64,000 nt of DNA from Snodgrassella communis (GTDB lineage: Bacteria > Pseudomonadota > Gammaproteobacteria > Burkholderiales > Neisseriaceae), in the NCBI RefSeq assembly GCF_914768045.1, contig NZ_CAJZCD010000001.1, positions 186,001 through 250,000 on the forward strand, given 5' to 3'. A program made the position numbers and the translations under genes. Under the pieces are notes generated by a model, which did not search any database, was not told where the DNA came from, and worked only from the letters and a program-made list of their open reading frames with translations. Shown here piece after piece: positions 8,612-17,155 of the stretch (positions are counted from its first letter, which is position 1; each line of letters opens with the position of its first letter).

Positions 8612-9142
8612 TTATTTCAAAATCACCTCATCTTCCAGTTCATTGACTCCCGCATGTATACGTGGAAAATGCTGCGCCAGTAATTCTGTCAGTTCATCCA
8701 GTCCACCACTTAAACCAGCCATATAATTCTGCTGCTGAAATGCTTGTATGATGTGATTGCATATCTGTTGCCACAGCGTCATGTCAACACAGGCATTAAT
8801 ACCCCGGTCTGCAATGATTTCCACCGCGCGGTCAGCAAACAGCACATAAACCAGAATGCCACTCTTTTCCGCCGTATCCCACACCCCCAGTTGCCCGAAC
8901 CAGTACTGAGCACGCTGGCGTGCCGTTACATGATGGCAAAGACAGGCTGTATTAAGACTGGATTCGATCACAAACCGCAGTTGCCCGGTATGGCGCTGTT
9001 CCGAGCGCGCAATCTGCTCAGTAAGCTGTTGCCGCGCCAGTATCGGAAAATACATACTTACCCGCTGGCGTGGATGTGTCCAGTGGCGCCAGAGCCGTGG
9101 CCACAACCTCATACTCAGTTTATTTGTACTCATACAGCCCAT
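8612..9142 (-). CDS. TPM-domain protein (YgcG-like, no signal peptide)
   Basis: A 176-residue protein of the TPM (formerly DUF477) family. After a basic N-terminus, residues 35-165 show the domain pattern: L-T-E-Q-I-A-R-S-E, T-G-Q-L-R-F-V-I-E-S-S-L, a G-V-W-D-T-A-E-K-S-G-I-L-V-Y-V-L segment, then A-V-E-I-I-A-D-R-G-I-N. These match the second, shorter TPM protein that often accompanies LemA and a YgcG-type TPM protein in proteobacteria. The molecular function is not settled; phosphatase activity has been shown for a plant homologue. An AGGA ends five bases before the chosen ATG. Its partners, the larger TPM protein and LemA, lie at 10473-13263 on the same strand, separated by djlA. Confidence 0.8.
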   Translation of the reverse strand: MGCMSTNKLSMRLWPRLWRHWTHPRQRVSMYFPILARQQLTEQIARSEQRHTGQLRFVIESSLNTACLCHHVTARQRAQYWFGQLGVWDTAEKSGILVYVLFADRAVEIIADRGINACVDMTLWQQICNHIIQAFQQQNYMAGLSGGLDELTELLAQHFPRIHAGVNELEDEVILK

Positions 9143-9471
9143 TCTTTCCTGTATATTGATTCAATTTGGTAGCACTACTGATTAATTTAAGAGTGTATGG
9201 AGTTTGATTTTATAAATCAACACTATAAAAATTATACTCATATTTAAACAGATACGGTTTTTTCCAATCAACAAGACTGATTCCACTGTTTTGTCTGTGA
9301 CTGCTTTGAATATTTTTAGTACTGAGCAGATTAATGAAAAGAGTGAATTTTATGCAAAAGGTATAGGTATTTATCAGATTTACCTGTCTGAAAAGGAATA
9401 ATCCTTTAAAAATCCTTATAAACTATCTATGGCATATTAAACTTAGCACCAATCAAGTAGCTCCCAAGCAG
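9143..9471. other. Spacer holding a short start-less coding-like tail
   Basis: About 329 bases between djlA and the TPM gene. On the plus strand an open frame without ATG runs from about 9228 to a TAA at 9399-9401. From 9270 onward it has protein-like composition (for example F-S-T-E-Q-I-N-E-K-S-E-F-Y). It may be the decayed 3' end of a lost gene. No RNA gene was seen. Confidence 0.35.
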
Positions 9472-10377
9472 CTAAACAAATCCACGCAACTTTTTTATAC
9501 AGGCATATGCAGCCTGTATACGCTGAGTATGCTCGGTTGCTTGCTGTGTTTCAGCAGCCGATAATTTCTGTTTGACCAGCTTGTCCGGATGATATTTATT
9601 CATCAGACGGCGGTATGCCTGTTTGATTTCCTGCACACTGGCATTTGCCGAGATACCCAGTACCTGATAAGCATCCTCATATGATTCTTCAACTGGTGGC
9701 GACTGTGTGTTACTCTGCCATTGTTGACGGTATTGCTGCTGTTGTTGACGCTGCTGTTGTTGGCGTTGCTGCTGTTTCCATTGCTCATTTGTCTGCCAGT
9801 AATGGTGGTGGTATTCATTATTCTGCCTATGTACTGTCTGGCTGGCAAAAATCAGCATTTGCGCATAGGGAATATGGAATTCATCCGCCATAATTTTCAA
9901 AATGTGCCGCTCATTGTTATGCAGCCGGCCATCTATCAGCGCAAATTCGAGTATATGTTTGCAAAACAGCATCAAAACGTGCTTATCATGACTGTAGGCA
10001 CCATACAGCCGGCTAAGCCGTGCTCTGAGCGGATAATTTTGCATTTGTCCGGTATTGAAAGCATAGCGTGTCAGCACTTCCGTTTCTGCATCCAGCTTCA
10101 ATGCTTTAGTCATTGCATAAACACGCGACCGGTCTGCCTCTGAAACATGCCCCTTAGCAGCGCAAACTTGCCCTGCCACCTCAAACAGCACCGCAATATA
10201 CAGATTTCTGTCTGTAGCAATAGACGCTTCAGCACCATCATTAACAATGTGCACTGCATAAAGATAAAACAGAATCAGTATTATCAGCACAATATCAAGC
10301 AACATGCCGCTAACACCAAAACGCTTGGGTAAATACCACAGCACCAGAAAACAAATACCAAATCCGATTTTAGACAT
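9472..10377 (-). CDS. djlA: DjlA-like membrane co-chaperone (TerB plus J domain)
   Basis: A 301-residue membrane-anchored DnaJ-type co-chaperone. Residues 5-45 are hydrophobic, giving an N-terminal anchor. Residues 60-180 resemble a TerB-like helical domain (F-E-V-A-G-Q-V-C-A-A-K-G-H-V-S-E-A-D, later A-L-I-D-G-R-L-H-N-N-E). A very Gln-rich linker follows at about 195-225. The C-terminus is a J domain: Y-Q-V-L-G-I-S-A-N-A near 238, then the H-P-D tripeptide needed to stimulate Hsp70 (K-Y-H-P-D-K-L). The order matches DjlA, which works with DnaK at the inner membrane. It sits between two TPM-domain genes on the same strand, which is not its usual place. Confidence 0.88.
   Translation of the reverse strand: MSKIGFGICFLVLWYLPKRFGVSGMLLDIVLIILILFYLYAVHIVNDGAEASIATDRNLYIAVLFEVAGQVCAAKGHVSEADRSRVYAMTKALKLDAETEVLTRYAFNTGQMQNYPLRARLSRLYGAYSHDKHVLMLFCKHILEFALIDGRLHNNERHILKIMADEFHIPYAQMLIFASQTVHRQNNEYHHHYWQTNEQWKQQQRQQQQRQQQQQYRQQWQSNTQSPPVEESYEDAYQVLGISANASVQEIKQAYRRLMNKYHPDKLVKQKLSAAETQQATEHTQRIQAAYACIKKLRGFV
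9715..9785 (-). repeat. Glutamine-codon repeat in djlA linker
   Basis: A tract of CAA/CAG codons interrupted by CGC/CGT and TAC encodes the Gln/Arg linker between the TerB-like and J domains. Such short triplet repeats are prone to in-frame length change, so linker length probably varies between strains. Confidence 0.7.
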
Positions 10378-10472
10378 GTATGCCTACCAGAAAAGAAATC
10401 ACATAATCCATGCAACAAAATAAATAACTATACTTTGTACCTCATACTGCTTTGTTTCAACATGCCCGAAAA

Positions 10473-11345
10473 TTACCAGCGACCAGAAGCACCACCGCCA
10501 CCATAGCCACCGCCTCCGCCACTAAAGCCGCCACCAGATCCTCCCCCGCCAAAAAAGTCATCGTCTCTGTTGCTATTGTAGCCACCGATCAACACATTAC
10601 CGGCAAAAATAAAGGTCACGATAAATGACAAAATAGCAATAATTATCGCCACAAACAGATTCCAGCCAATGTACCAGCCTAGCGTTAACACCAGAAAAGC
10701 TACAATTGCACTGCCCAGCGTATTGCCAAATATATTCTTTAAAAATGCACCTGCTATAAATATTAGAAACATCGCTTCTACTAACATAGCGGTAAAACTG
10801 TTTGTTTGCTGCTGATCTGGTTGCTGTGCTGCTGGTAGATTTTCACCTTTAATCAGTTTTTCCAGCATATCTACTGCCTGTCGCACACCACCATCTGCAT
10901 TATTTGCACGCAATTGTGGCTGCAACACATTATCCAATATTCTTTTAGCATAAATATCAGGAATGGCACCCTCCAGCCCACGTCCTGGAGCCAGAAATAT
11001 TTTGTGCTCATCACGCACCAGTAATAGCAACACTCCATCATCCACTCCCTTACGCCCGGGTTTCCAGACATTCATCACTCGAGTGGCGTAATCAAATGGC
11101 GTTTCCGGTGCAATAGTAGGTACAGTTAATACCACAATCTGGCTGCCGTGCTCGCGACTGAATGCCCGCAATTGCTTGTTTAAATCATCACGGGTGTCTG
11201 GCTGTAACATATTAGCCGTATCCATTACCGGAGCAGTCAAAGCCGGAACTGGTACCAGATTTTCAGCAGCTGGTGCCAGCAAGGCAAAGCAACAACCCAG
11301 AAGCAATAACAATAAATTGCGGGCTGATAAACGGATTATATTCAT
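10473..11345 (-). CDS. TPM-domain membrane protein, YgcG family, with Gly-rich tail
   Basis: A 290-residue exported protein. A signal peptide (N-L-L-L-L-L-L-G-C-C-F-A-L-L-A-P-A) leads to the TPM domain at about 30-165, with T-A-P-V-M-D-T-A-N-M-L, S-Q-I-V-V-L-T-V-P-T, G-V-D-D-G-V-L-L-L-L-V, and G-R-G-L-E-G-A-I-P-D. Two or three hydrophobic segments follow (residues 185-250). The tail is almost pure Gly/Ser ending A-S-G-R-W, the hallmark of YgcG-type TPM proteins. I chose the ATG at 11345 because AAGGTGA lies five bases before it; a GTG at 11354 is also in frame. With LemA and a second TPM protein nearby it forms a familiar envelope gene set of unclear function. Confidence 0.88.
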   Translation of the reverse strand: MNIIRLSARNLLLLLLGCCFALLAPAAENLVPVPALTAPVMDTANMLQPDTRDDLNKQLRAFSREHGSQIVVLTVPTIAPETPFDYATRVMNVWKPGRKGVDDGVLLLLVRDEHKIFLAPGRGLEGAIPDIYAKRILDNVLQPQLRANNADGGVRQAVDMLEKLIKGENLPAAQQPDQQQTNSFTAMLVEAMFLIFIAGAFLKNIFGNTLGSAIVAFLVLTLGWYIGWNLFVAIIIAILSFIVTFIFAGNVLIGGYNSNRDDDFFGGGGSGGGFSGGGGGYGGGGASGRW

Positions 11346-11866
11346 GATTTTCACCTTGTTGCTGTACGTACCGAGTTCATACCGGCTAGACAGCTCCTAG
11401 CTGTAACAAATAACTGTGCCATATTGTGGCCACTAAAACAGCAATAGCACAAGATAAACAGAAAATCAGCAAACCGTACTGAATATTCAAATTTTCTGCT
11501 TACATTCATGCATGGCCGGTTTATACTCAGGTAACTAATATATCTTAAATATCAGAACAATTTTGCCATAAAAACAGAATAGTGGTATTTGCAACAAAAT
11601 AATGAAAAATACAAAATTTAATTCAATTTTAAACAGCTTTATTGGATAAAAACCATTTAGCAATACAATAATATAGGCACAAATACTAATTATGATCTAG
11701 ACATTAATACTGCCGCCATTACTTCTTTTAAGACTAAGCTACAGCATCCCAATTAACCCATCAGGCACGATTTTGATTGTTTAGCATATATCAGTGATGG
11801 CATTGGCTGGATAAACCAACAGATACTGACTAAACGGCATTTCTGGTGTACTGGAAAAACTCAATT
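11346..11866. other. Spacer with two in-frame coding-like fragments on the plus strand
   Basis: About 520 AT-rich bases. In one plus-strand frame two start-less stretches follow each other. The first runs from about 11660 to a TAA at 11754-11756 (contains Y-D-L-D-I-N-T-A-A-I-T-S-F-K). The second runs from 11757 to a TAG at 11868-11870 (contains F-D-C-L-A-Y-I-S-D-G-I-G-W-I). They look like pieces of a decayed gene. No RNA gene or strong promoter was seen. Confidence 0.35.
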
Positions 11867-12340
11867 TTAGCTGAGTAATTCATCACTCACATTGCCAGTG
11901 GTTAAAAACTGTGTAAATGCATAGACAACCAGCGCAAAATTGCGGACAGTCGAGCAGGCTGCAAAACATTCCCCCAGCATATAAGTCATTCCCCGGGGTG
12001 CCTCAGGGTTACTAGGTGCCGCAGGATTGTAAAATGTTCTGACTTCATAATCTTCTTCAGTTTCTTCACCCAGTAATACCATATAAGTCTGAATATCAGT
12101 TTCATGATTATCTGAATACAAAGTTATTTGCATACCAGGTGAAGTTGGTTTACTTTTCGACTGCTTCCACAGACTCAGAAAGCCATTATTGGTTCTCAAA
12201 ACTTCAAGGTACTGTTGCATCTGCTCCACAGTAGGGTTTTCAATTCGGGGGAGATAAACTTTATCCATTTGTCTGAAAAAATCCAACCAACCTTTTCGTT
12301 TCCTGTCGAAATAAAATCCATCCAATTTATATATATACAT
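11867..12340 (-). CDS. Orphan protein of unknown function, 157 residues
   Basis: I do not recognise the family. The protein is soluble-looking, with no signal peptide; it starts M-Y-I-Y-K-L-D-G-F-Y-F-D-R and has aromatic and acidic residues throughout. Residues 82-100 are acidic (L-G-E-E-T-E-E-D-Y-E-V-R), and the C-terminal third is more hydrophobic (N-F-A-L-V-V-Y-A-F-T-Q-F). An AAGTGA lies about five bases before the ATG, which supports translation. It sits alone between lemA and the TPM gene, where related genomes usually have nothing, so it is probably an insertion. The size and orphan context would suit an immunity-type protein of a lost toxin pair, but no motif proves this. Confidence 0.55.
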   Translation of the reverse strand: MYIYKLDGFYFDRKRKGWLDFFRQMDKVYLPRIENPTVEQMQQYLEVLRTNNGFLSLWKQSKSKPTSPGMQITLYSDNHETDIQTYMVLLGEETEEDYEVRTFYNPAAPSNPEAPRGMTYMLGECFAACSTVRNFALVVYAFTQFLTTGNVSDELLS

Positions 12341-12672
12341 TGTTTTTCACTTTTATTTATTTTAAAAATATGTGGATTAATATTTAAACAACTGGCTGTT
12401 ATCAAACCGGCAGGCATCATTATAAATACCTCACCATATGCATAGCCAGAAAATTAATGACACCATGTTCAGACAGCTAACAGCGCAACTGAATTATATT
12501 CAGCAACAACCAAAATTTTGCCTGAATATGCAAGATTGGATGCTATCGAGCTGGTACAAGTCTGCTTTACTGCACCCGAAAAGCCGGTTTTGTAATGATT
12601 TGACAGAGAAACAGCCAGTTTATACAAACTGGCTGTTTAGGATTGAAATGAACAATCAGGCAGGCAACTAAA
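12341..12672. other. Spacer between lemA and the 157-residue orphan
   Basis: About 330 bases. The lemA-proximal end holds a strong hairpin, listed as a terminator. A 77-codon plus-strand frame (12438-12671) runs through that hairpin and is not supported as a gene. Nothing else recognisable was seen. Confidence 0.5.
12609..12638 (-). terminator. Hairpin terminator after lemA
   Basis: Perfect 13-bp stem AAACAGCCAGTTT with a 4-base loop, 35 bases past the lemA stop. On the minus strand it is followed by a short interrupted T tract (TTTCTCT), so termination efficiency is uncertain. Confidence 0.7.
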
Positions 12673-13263
12673 CTAGAATTCTACATGCGGAGCCTGCTTC
12701 ACAGCGGCCTCATTTTCCGGTACAAAATTTGGTCGTACATGCATACCAAAAATTTTGGCGGTGAGATTATTCGGGAAAGAGCGCAATGTAGTGTTATAAA
12801 CCTGCACCGTCTGAATATAACGGTTACGCGCCAGCGCAATGCGGTTTTCCGTACCTTCCAGCTGCGCCTGTAAATCGCGGAAACTTTGGTCGGCTTTCAA
12901 ATCAGGATAATTTTCACTTACTACCAGCAAACGGCTCAATGCACTGCTCAGATTACCCTGAGCTTGCGAGAACTGCTGCATTTTTGCCGGATCAGCTGCA
13001 TCGCTGCCAGTCATATTCAGACTGCCAACACGTGAACGAGCATTCGTAACATCAGTTAGAACCTGCTGTTCATGCTTGGCATAGCCCTTCACCGTATTCA
13101 CCAGATTGGGCACCAGATCAGCACGACGCTGGTACTGATTCAGAACTTCCGACCAGGCCGCATTAGCGGCTTCATCCTGCGATTGCATAGTATTATAGCC
13201 GCAGCCACTGAGGCTCAAGGCCAAAATAAATACACTTAGCCAGCCCATCAACCGTTTATACAT
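12673..13263 (-). CDS. lemA: LemA family lipoprotein
   Basis: A 196-residue LemA-family protein. The N-terminus is a lipoprotein signal with lipobox L-S-G-C-G near residue 21, so it is probably lipidated, whereas many LemA proteins have a plain membrane anchor. The body is the expected helical bundle: W-S-E-V-L-N-Q-Y-Q-R-R-A-D-L-V-P-N-L-V, then V-T-N-A-R-S, then V-S-E-N-Y-P-D-L-K-A-D, and R-N-R-Y-I-Q-T-V-Q-V-Y-N near the end. The N-x-Y-P-x-L-K-A and A-R-x-x-Y motifs are diagnostic. A GGGAG ribosome site precedes the ATG by six bases. The function is unknown; it commonly accompanies TPM proteins. Confidence 0.92.
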   Translation of the reverse strand: MYKRLMGWLSVFILALSLSGCGYNTMQSQDEAANAAWSEVLNQYQRRADLVPNLVNTVKGYAKHEQQVLTDVTNARSRVGSLNMTGSDAADPAKMQQFSQAQGNLSSALSRLLVVSENYPDLKADQSFRDLQAQLEGTENRIALARNRYIQTVQVYNTTLRSFPNNLTAKIFGMHVRPNFVPENEAAVKQAPHVEF

Positions 13264-13407
13264 TGTAAACTCCCATATGTATTATTGTTACATTTTAACA
13301 TGTTATCGTGACTTTTTACGCCATAATTAGCGCAATCTTATATACCTTAAGCTATAATTAATGCAAAATAATAAAAATCATTTTAACCAAACTGTAAAGG
13401 ATTTTAT

Positions 13408-13629
13408 ATGTTCCCAGAATATCGCGAGCTGATTAGTAAATTGAAGGCGGAAAATAATCATTTTGCCAACCTATTTGAAGAACACAACCGGCTGGATGAT
13501 AAAATTACCGGTCTGACCAATAATCCTGTTACCAGTGGTCTGGATAATCTAGATGAGCTAAAACGGGAGAAGTTGCGTCTGAAAGACGAAATTTATGCCA
13601 TGCTACGGGAAGCAGATGGCAAAGCCTGA
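13408..13629 (+). CDS. YdcH family (DUF465) small protein
   Basis: A 73-residue charged coiled-coil protein. It begins M-F-P-E-Y-R-E-L-I-S-K-L-K and ends with L-D-E-L-K-R-E-K-L-R-L-K-D-E-I-Y, where the K-x-x-K-L-x-L-K-D-E-I pattern is the YdcH/DUF465 signature. No enzymatic function is known for the family. An AAAGGA lies six bases before the ATG, a TATAAT at 13353-13358 may be its -10 element, and a good terminator follows the stop, so it appears to be a single-gene transcript. Confidence 0.9.
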   Translation: MFPEYRELISKLKAENNHFANLFEEHNRLDDKITGLTNNPVTSGLDNLDELKREKLRLKDEIYAMLREADGKA

Positions 13630-13634
13630 TGTGT

Positions 13635-13660
13635 AAAACCCTGCCTAAAGCAGGGTTTTT
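13635..13660 (+). terminator. Intrinsic terminator after the YdcH-like gene
   Basis: Ten-bp stem AAAACCCTGC / GCAGGGTTTT, 5-base loop, ending in a T run, six bases past the stop codon. Confidence 0.9.
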
Positions 13661-13895
13661 ACTGGCTTGAAATATATCAATCAGGTTCAAGTTCAGCGTT
13701 ACAATTGGTAGCAGATTCATGAGTAGGTCTTAACACAAGCATCTACTGCGATGCTTAATGCCAAACCATTGCCATCCAAAACTTAAGTTGCTGCGTTAGC
13801 AACAATTTTTCAGGGTAAATATATCTTTCCTTAATGCCCTAATTAGACATAATCTCTATTTCTGTAACTGATCACTCCACAGATACTCATGCCTT

Positions 13896-14357
13896 TTATT
13901 TTCCGCTTACTTCACTTTGCAACAAAGCAGCAAAACGCTGCTGTATAACAGCCGGAAAAGAAATAGCCCTATTACTGTCCACATCAAAAGCCACAAATAC
14001 AACCTGTGCCTGAACCACTGTCTGGCCTGTATTTTTCAGTGTGATAGTCTGACTAACTTCCACTTTACGCGCCTGAACTTTACTAAAAGCCGTAGTAATC
14101 AGCAAATCATCACCAAAACCAGCACTGCGCCGGTAACTGATATCAATATTAATCACCGCCATACCACAGCCAGCAGTAGTCAATAACGGCGTTAAACCAG
14201 CTTCATCAAAATAGTGCCAACGTGCCTCTTCCAGAAATTCAAGATAACGCGCATTGTTAACATGTCGGTATACATCCAGATGAAAGCCGCGCACCCGAAT
14301 TTCAGTCTGATGTCCCGGTAGCGGCAACTGAATCATTTTTGTATGTAAATCCTGCAT
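13896..14357 (-). CDS. HotDog-fold acyl-CoA thioesterase
   Basis: About 153 residues of the 4-hydroxybenzoyl-CoA/YbgC-like thioesterase family. The key segment is F-H-L-D-V-Y-R-H-V-N-N-A-R-Y-L-E-F-L-E-E-A-R-W, where D/Y and H-V-N-N-A-R-Y line the HotDog active site. The beta strands I-N-I-D-I-S-Y-R-R and V-V-Q-A-Q-V-V-F-V-A-F-D follow. It hydrolyses short acyl-CoA or acyl-ACP thioesters; the substrate cannot be read from sequence. An open frame continues upstream to 14462, but that part overlaps pyrC and does not match the family. The ATG at 14357, just after the pyrC stop (14366-14368), or the ATG at 14339 is likelier. It is probably co-transcribed with pyrC. Confidence 0.85.
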   Translation of the reverse strand: MQDLHTKMIQLPLPGHQTEIRVRGFHLDVYRHVNNARYLEFLEEARWHYFDEAGLTPLLTTAGCGMAVINIDISYRRSAGFGDDLLITTAFSKVQARKVEVSQTITLKNTGQTVVQAQVVFVAFDVDSNRAISFPAVIQQRFAALLQSEVSGK

Positions 14358-14365
14358 CGTCTGAA

Positions 14366-15415
14366 TTATTCCACTACTGTCCAGCCAATGGTTCCATTTG
14401 CACGCAGCGGAATCAGGCGCTCCTGACCATATGGAAAGTGTGGCGGGACAGTTTGAGTACATTTAACCAGTGTGATTGTATCCGTATTCGGATCCAGACC
14501 ATAAAAACGTGGGCCGTTTTCAGCGGCGAAAGCCTGTAATTTATCCAGTGCTGCGACCTCTTCGAATGCCTCAGCATACAACTCAATAGCCGCAAAAGCA
14601 CTAAAGATGCCCGCACAGCCACAAGTACATTCTTTACTGGCCTGTGCATGAGGAGCACTATCCGTGCCCAGAAAAAATTTATGTGCCTGTGCACCACAGA
14701 CAGCCTGTAATAATGCCTGTCGATGGGTTTCACGCTTCAATACCGGCAGGCAATAATGATGTGGTTGTATTCCGCCCGCCAGCAAGGCATTGCGGTTATA
14801 AAGTAAGTGTTGTGGTGTTACCGTGGCTGCCACATTATCACCCGCTTCAGCTACCAGCTGTGCTGCTTCTGCGGTGGTAATATGCTCAAGTACCAGCTTC
14901 AGGCTGGGCAAACGCTGTAGTAGTGGTTGTAACAGCTCATCAATAAATACAGCCTCACGGTCAAAAATATCGATCTCGCTTTTGGTTACTTCCCCATGAA
15001 TCAGTAGTGGCAAGCCTACTTCGGCCATGGTTTCCAGTACGGGTAATAAAGCCCATAAATCATTGACACCAGCAGCAGAATTGGTGGTAGCACCAGCCGG
15101 ATACAGCTTGCACGCAATGATACCGGCGGCTTTGGCTGCGCGGATAAGTGTCGGCGTAGTCTGATTGGTCAGGTATAGGGTCATCAGTGGCTGAAAATGG
15201 CTATCAGCCGGCACTGCGGCCAGAATACGCTCACGATAGGCCATAGCTGCCGCCACTGTGGTTACCGGTGGTTTCAGATTAGGCATAATCACAGCGCGCC
15301 CCATCTGACGTGCACTGAATGGCACCACCGCTTTTAAAGCTGCACCATCACGTACATGAAGATGCCAGTCATCGGGTCGGGTTATGGTGAGAGTCTGCAT
15401 CTGCATCCGTTTCAT
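14366..15415 (-). CDS. pyrC: Dihydroorotase
   Basis: Zinc metalloenzyme that cyclises N-carbamoyl-aspartate to dihydroorotate in pyrimidine synthesis. From the ATG at 15415 it is 349 residues, against 348 in E. coli. The zinc ligands are in place: [10 protein letters not shown] near residue 12, the carboxylated Lys in [17 protein letters not shown], and L-E-H-I-T-T, with the catalytic Asp in L-G-T-D-S-A-P-H-A. The frame is open upstream to 15481, but residues before M-K-R-M-Q-M-Q-T-L do not match the family. The ATGs at 15406 and 15400 are also possible. No clear ribosome site separates these choices. Confidence 0.95.
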   Translation of the reverse strand: MKRMQMQTLTITRPDDWHLHVRDGAALKAVVPFSARQMGRAVIMPNLKPPVTTVAAAMAYRERILAAVPADSHFQPLMTLYLTNQTTPTLIRAAKAAGIIACKLYPAGATTNSAAGVNDLWALLPVLETMAEVGLPLLIHGEVTKSEIDIFDREAVFIDELLQPLLQRLPSLKLVLEHITTAEAAQLVAEAGDNVAATVTPQHLLYNRNALLAGGIQPHHYCLPVLKRETHRQALLQAVCGAQAHKFFLGTDSAPHAQASKECTCGCAGIFSAFAAIELYAEAFEEVAALDKLQAFAAENGPRFYGLDPNTDTITLVKCTQTVPPHFPYGQERLIPLRANGTIGWTVVE

Positions 15416-15546
15416 TAACAGGCTGTTACACTGCTCAAAAAGACAATTGATTAATGTACTACTCTGCCGCTGCTCCGGCATCCGGTACTGGCATATCCCC
15501 TAAAAAATGCCGAGAATAAGGGTATTAAATCATAGCCAGACTGATT

Positions 15547-15786
15547 CTAACGGTGTTTTATCCACATGATCATTACACCATCATCCCTATTTTGCTGATG
15601 CAACAATTCATGTCCGGTCTGGCGGCAAAAAGCAGCAAAATCATCTGGTGCACTTTTATCCGTTGCCAATACCTGTAATACCTGCCCACCATCCAGTGCC
15701 GCCAGCGCTTTTTTGGCACGCAGAATCGGCATCGGGCAATTCAGACCGGTAACATCCAAAATAGCATCACTATGTGGTTCGCTCAT
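15547..15786 (-). CDS. TusA/SirA-like sulfur-carrier protein
   Basis: A 79-residue TusA-family protein. The C-P-x-P signature with the active cysteine is present as L-N-C-P-M-P-I-L-R-A-K-K-A-L. The rest (V-L-Q-V-L-A-T-D-K-S-A, F-C-R-Q-T-G-H-E-L) follows the family fold. TusA carries persulfide sulfur for tRNA thiouridine, molybdopterin and other sulfur trafficking; whether this copy is the tRNA-thiolation TusA or another member is not decided here. I chose the ATG at 15786 (M-S-E-P-H-S-D); an in-frame extension to 15819 adds 11 residues not expected in the family. Confidence 0.88.
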   Translation of the reverse strand: MSEPHSDAILDVTGLNCPMPILRAKKALAALDGGQVLQVLATDKSAPDDFAAFCRQTGHELLHQQNRDDGVMIMWIKHR

Positions 15787-15934
15787 AAACAACCCATCAC
15801 AGATTATTGTAAAACACAATTATACAACGTGCATGCAAGAGACCAAACATTCTCAGCGGTAAACAGCCACAATCACAGCAATATTAATTACAATACAGCA
15901 CCCACCAGATACATTCTGGCTGCATAACATTACT

Positions 15935-17155
15935 TCAGCCTTTCACACATACCACCTGCCGTAAGCGATGCACAATTTCTACCAACTCATTCTGTGCCGT
16001 CATCACAGCATCAATATCCTTGTAGGCCATCGGAATTTCATCAATCACATTGGCATCCTTGCGGCACTCCACATGAGCAGTAGCCTGAATCTGGTCAGCA
16101 ATACTGAATCGTTTTTTGGCTTCGGTACGGCTCATCACTCTTCCGGCACCATGCGAGCAGGAGCAGAAACTGTCTGCATTACCTAAACCTTTGACAATAT
16201 AACTCTGCGCCCCCATTGAACCGGGAATAATGCCCAGTTCCCCTGCACGGGCTGAAACCGCACCCTTACGGGTAATATAAACTTCAGCACCAAAATGCTG
16301 CTCTTTCTGCACATAATTATGATGACAGTTTACTGCGGCCAGATGAGTATTAAAGGGTTTGCTGATTACCTGACGCAACGCCATAATCACATTGTGCATC
16401 ATCGTTTCACGGTTTAAGCGCGCAAATTCCTGTGCCCAGTGTACGGCTGAAACATAATCCTCAAAATGTTCAGTGCCTTCACGCAAATAAGCCAGATTTT
16501 CATCAGGCAGATTCTGAATATGCACCTGCATATCCTTTTTCGCCAGTTCAATAAAAAAAGTACCAATGGCATTGCCAATACCGCGTGAACCACTATGCAA
16601 CATTATCCACACCCGCTCAGCCTCATCCAGACAGATTTCAATAAAATGATTGCCAGTGCCAAGCGTACCCAGATGGTGGTAGTTATTAGTATTGAGAAAT
16701 CGCGGATATTTGGCGGTGAGCTGTTCAAATCCCGGCAGCAGTTGCTGCCAGTACTGGTCAACCACTGAGGGCGGACTCTGCCAGCTGCCCTGATCGCGAC
16801 CCCGATGTCTGGGCGACAGCCCGTATGATACCGCTTTTTCGATCTCCCGCCGCAACCCTTGCAGATTATCCGGTAAATCAGCCGCCATCAGTGAAGTCTG
16901 CACCGCCATCATGCCACAACCAATATCCACGCCCACGGCGGCCGGAATTATTGCACCAGATGTAGGTATAACACTGCCAATAGTAGAACCTTTCCCCACA
17001 TGCACATCTGGCATAACCGCGATGTGCTGGAAAATAAACGGTAATTGAGCAGTTTTAATCAGTTGCGCTTTGGCTTTCTCATCTACCGGCACCCCTTGGG
17101 TCCACATCTTAATTGGTCTGGCATGTTCCGTTTGCAGTAAATTATATGTCGTCAT
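15935..17155 (-). CDS. rtcB: RNA-splicing ligase RtcB
   Basis: A 406-residue RtcB, which joins 2',3'-cyclic phosphate (or 3'-phosphate) RNA ends to 5'-OH ends using GTP and Mn. Conserved metal and active-site motifs are all visible: D-V-H-V-G-K-G near residue 50, G-V-D-I-G-C-G-M near 75, G-T-G-N-H-F-I-E near 167, S-G-S-R-G-I-G, N-C-H-H-N-Y, and C-S-H-G-A-G-R, which holds the His that becomes GMP-linked. A strong AAGGGGG site precedes the ATG. There is no rtcA, archease or RtcR-type regulator next to it, so it acts as a lone RNA repair gene here. A perfect palindrome about 150 bases upstream may be regulatory. Confidence 0.95.
   Translation of the reverse strand: MTTYNLLQTEHARPIKMWTQGVPVDEKAKAQLIKTAQLPFIFQHIAVMPDVHVGKGSTIGSVIPTSGAIIPAAVGVDIGCGMMAVQTSLMAADLPDNLQGLRREIEKAVSYGLSPRHRGRDQGSWQSPPSVVDQYWQQLLPGFEQLTAKYPRFLNTNNYHHLGTLGTGNHFIEICLDEAERVWIMLHSGSRGIGNAIGTFFIELAKKDMQVHIQNLPDENLAYLREGTEHFEDYVSAVHWAQEFARLNRETMMHNVIMALRQVISKPFNTHLAAVNCHHNYVQKEQHFGAEVYITRKGAVSARAGELGIIPGSMGAQSYIVKGLGNADSFCSCSHGAGRVMSRTEAKKRFSIADQIQATAHVECRKDANVIDEIPMAYKDIDAVMTAQNELVEIVHRLRQVVCVKG

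Noticed and set aside
9715-9785. Triplet-rich tract in djlA considered as a CRISPR or phase-variable repeat
   Set aside because: The repeats are short, in frame and imperfect; they encode a Gln linker and cannot switch the frame by triplet change.
12438-12671. A 77-codon plus-strand frame between the orphan gene and lemA
   Set aside because: It reads straight through the 13-bp hairpin after lemA, has no ribosome site, and ends a base before the lemA stop on the other strand. It could be debris but is not a supported gene.
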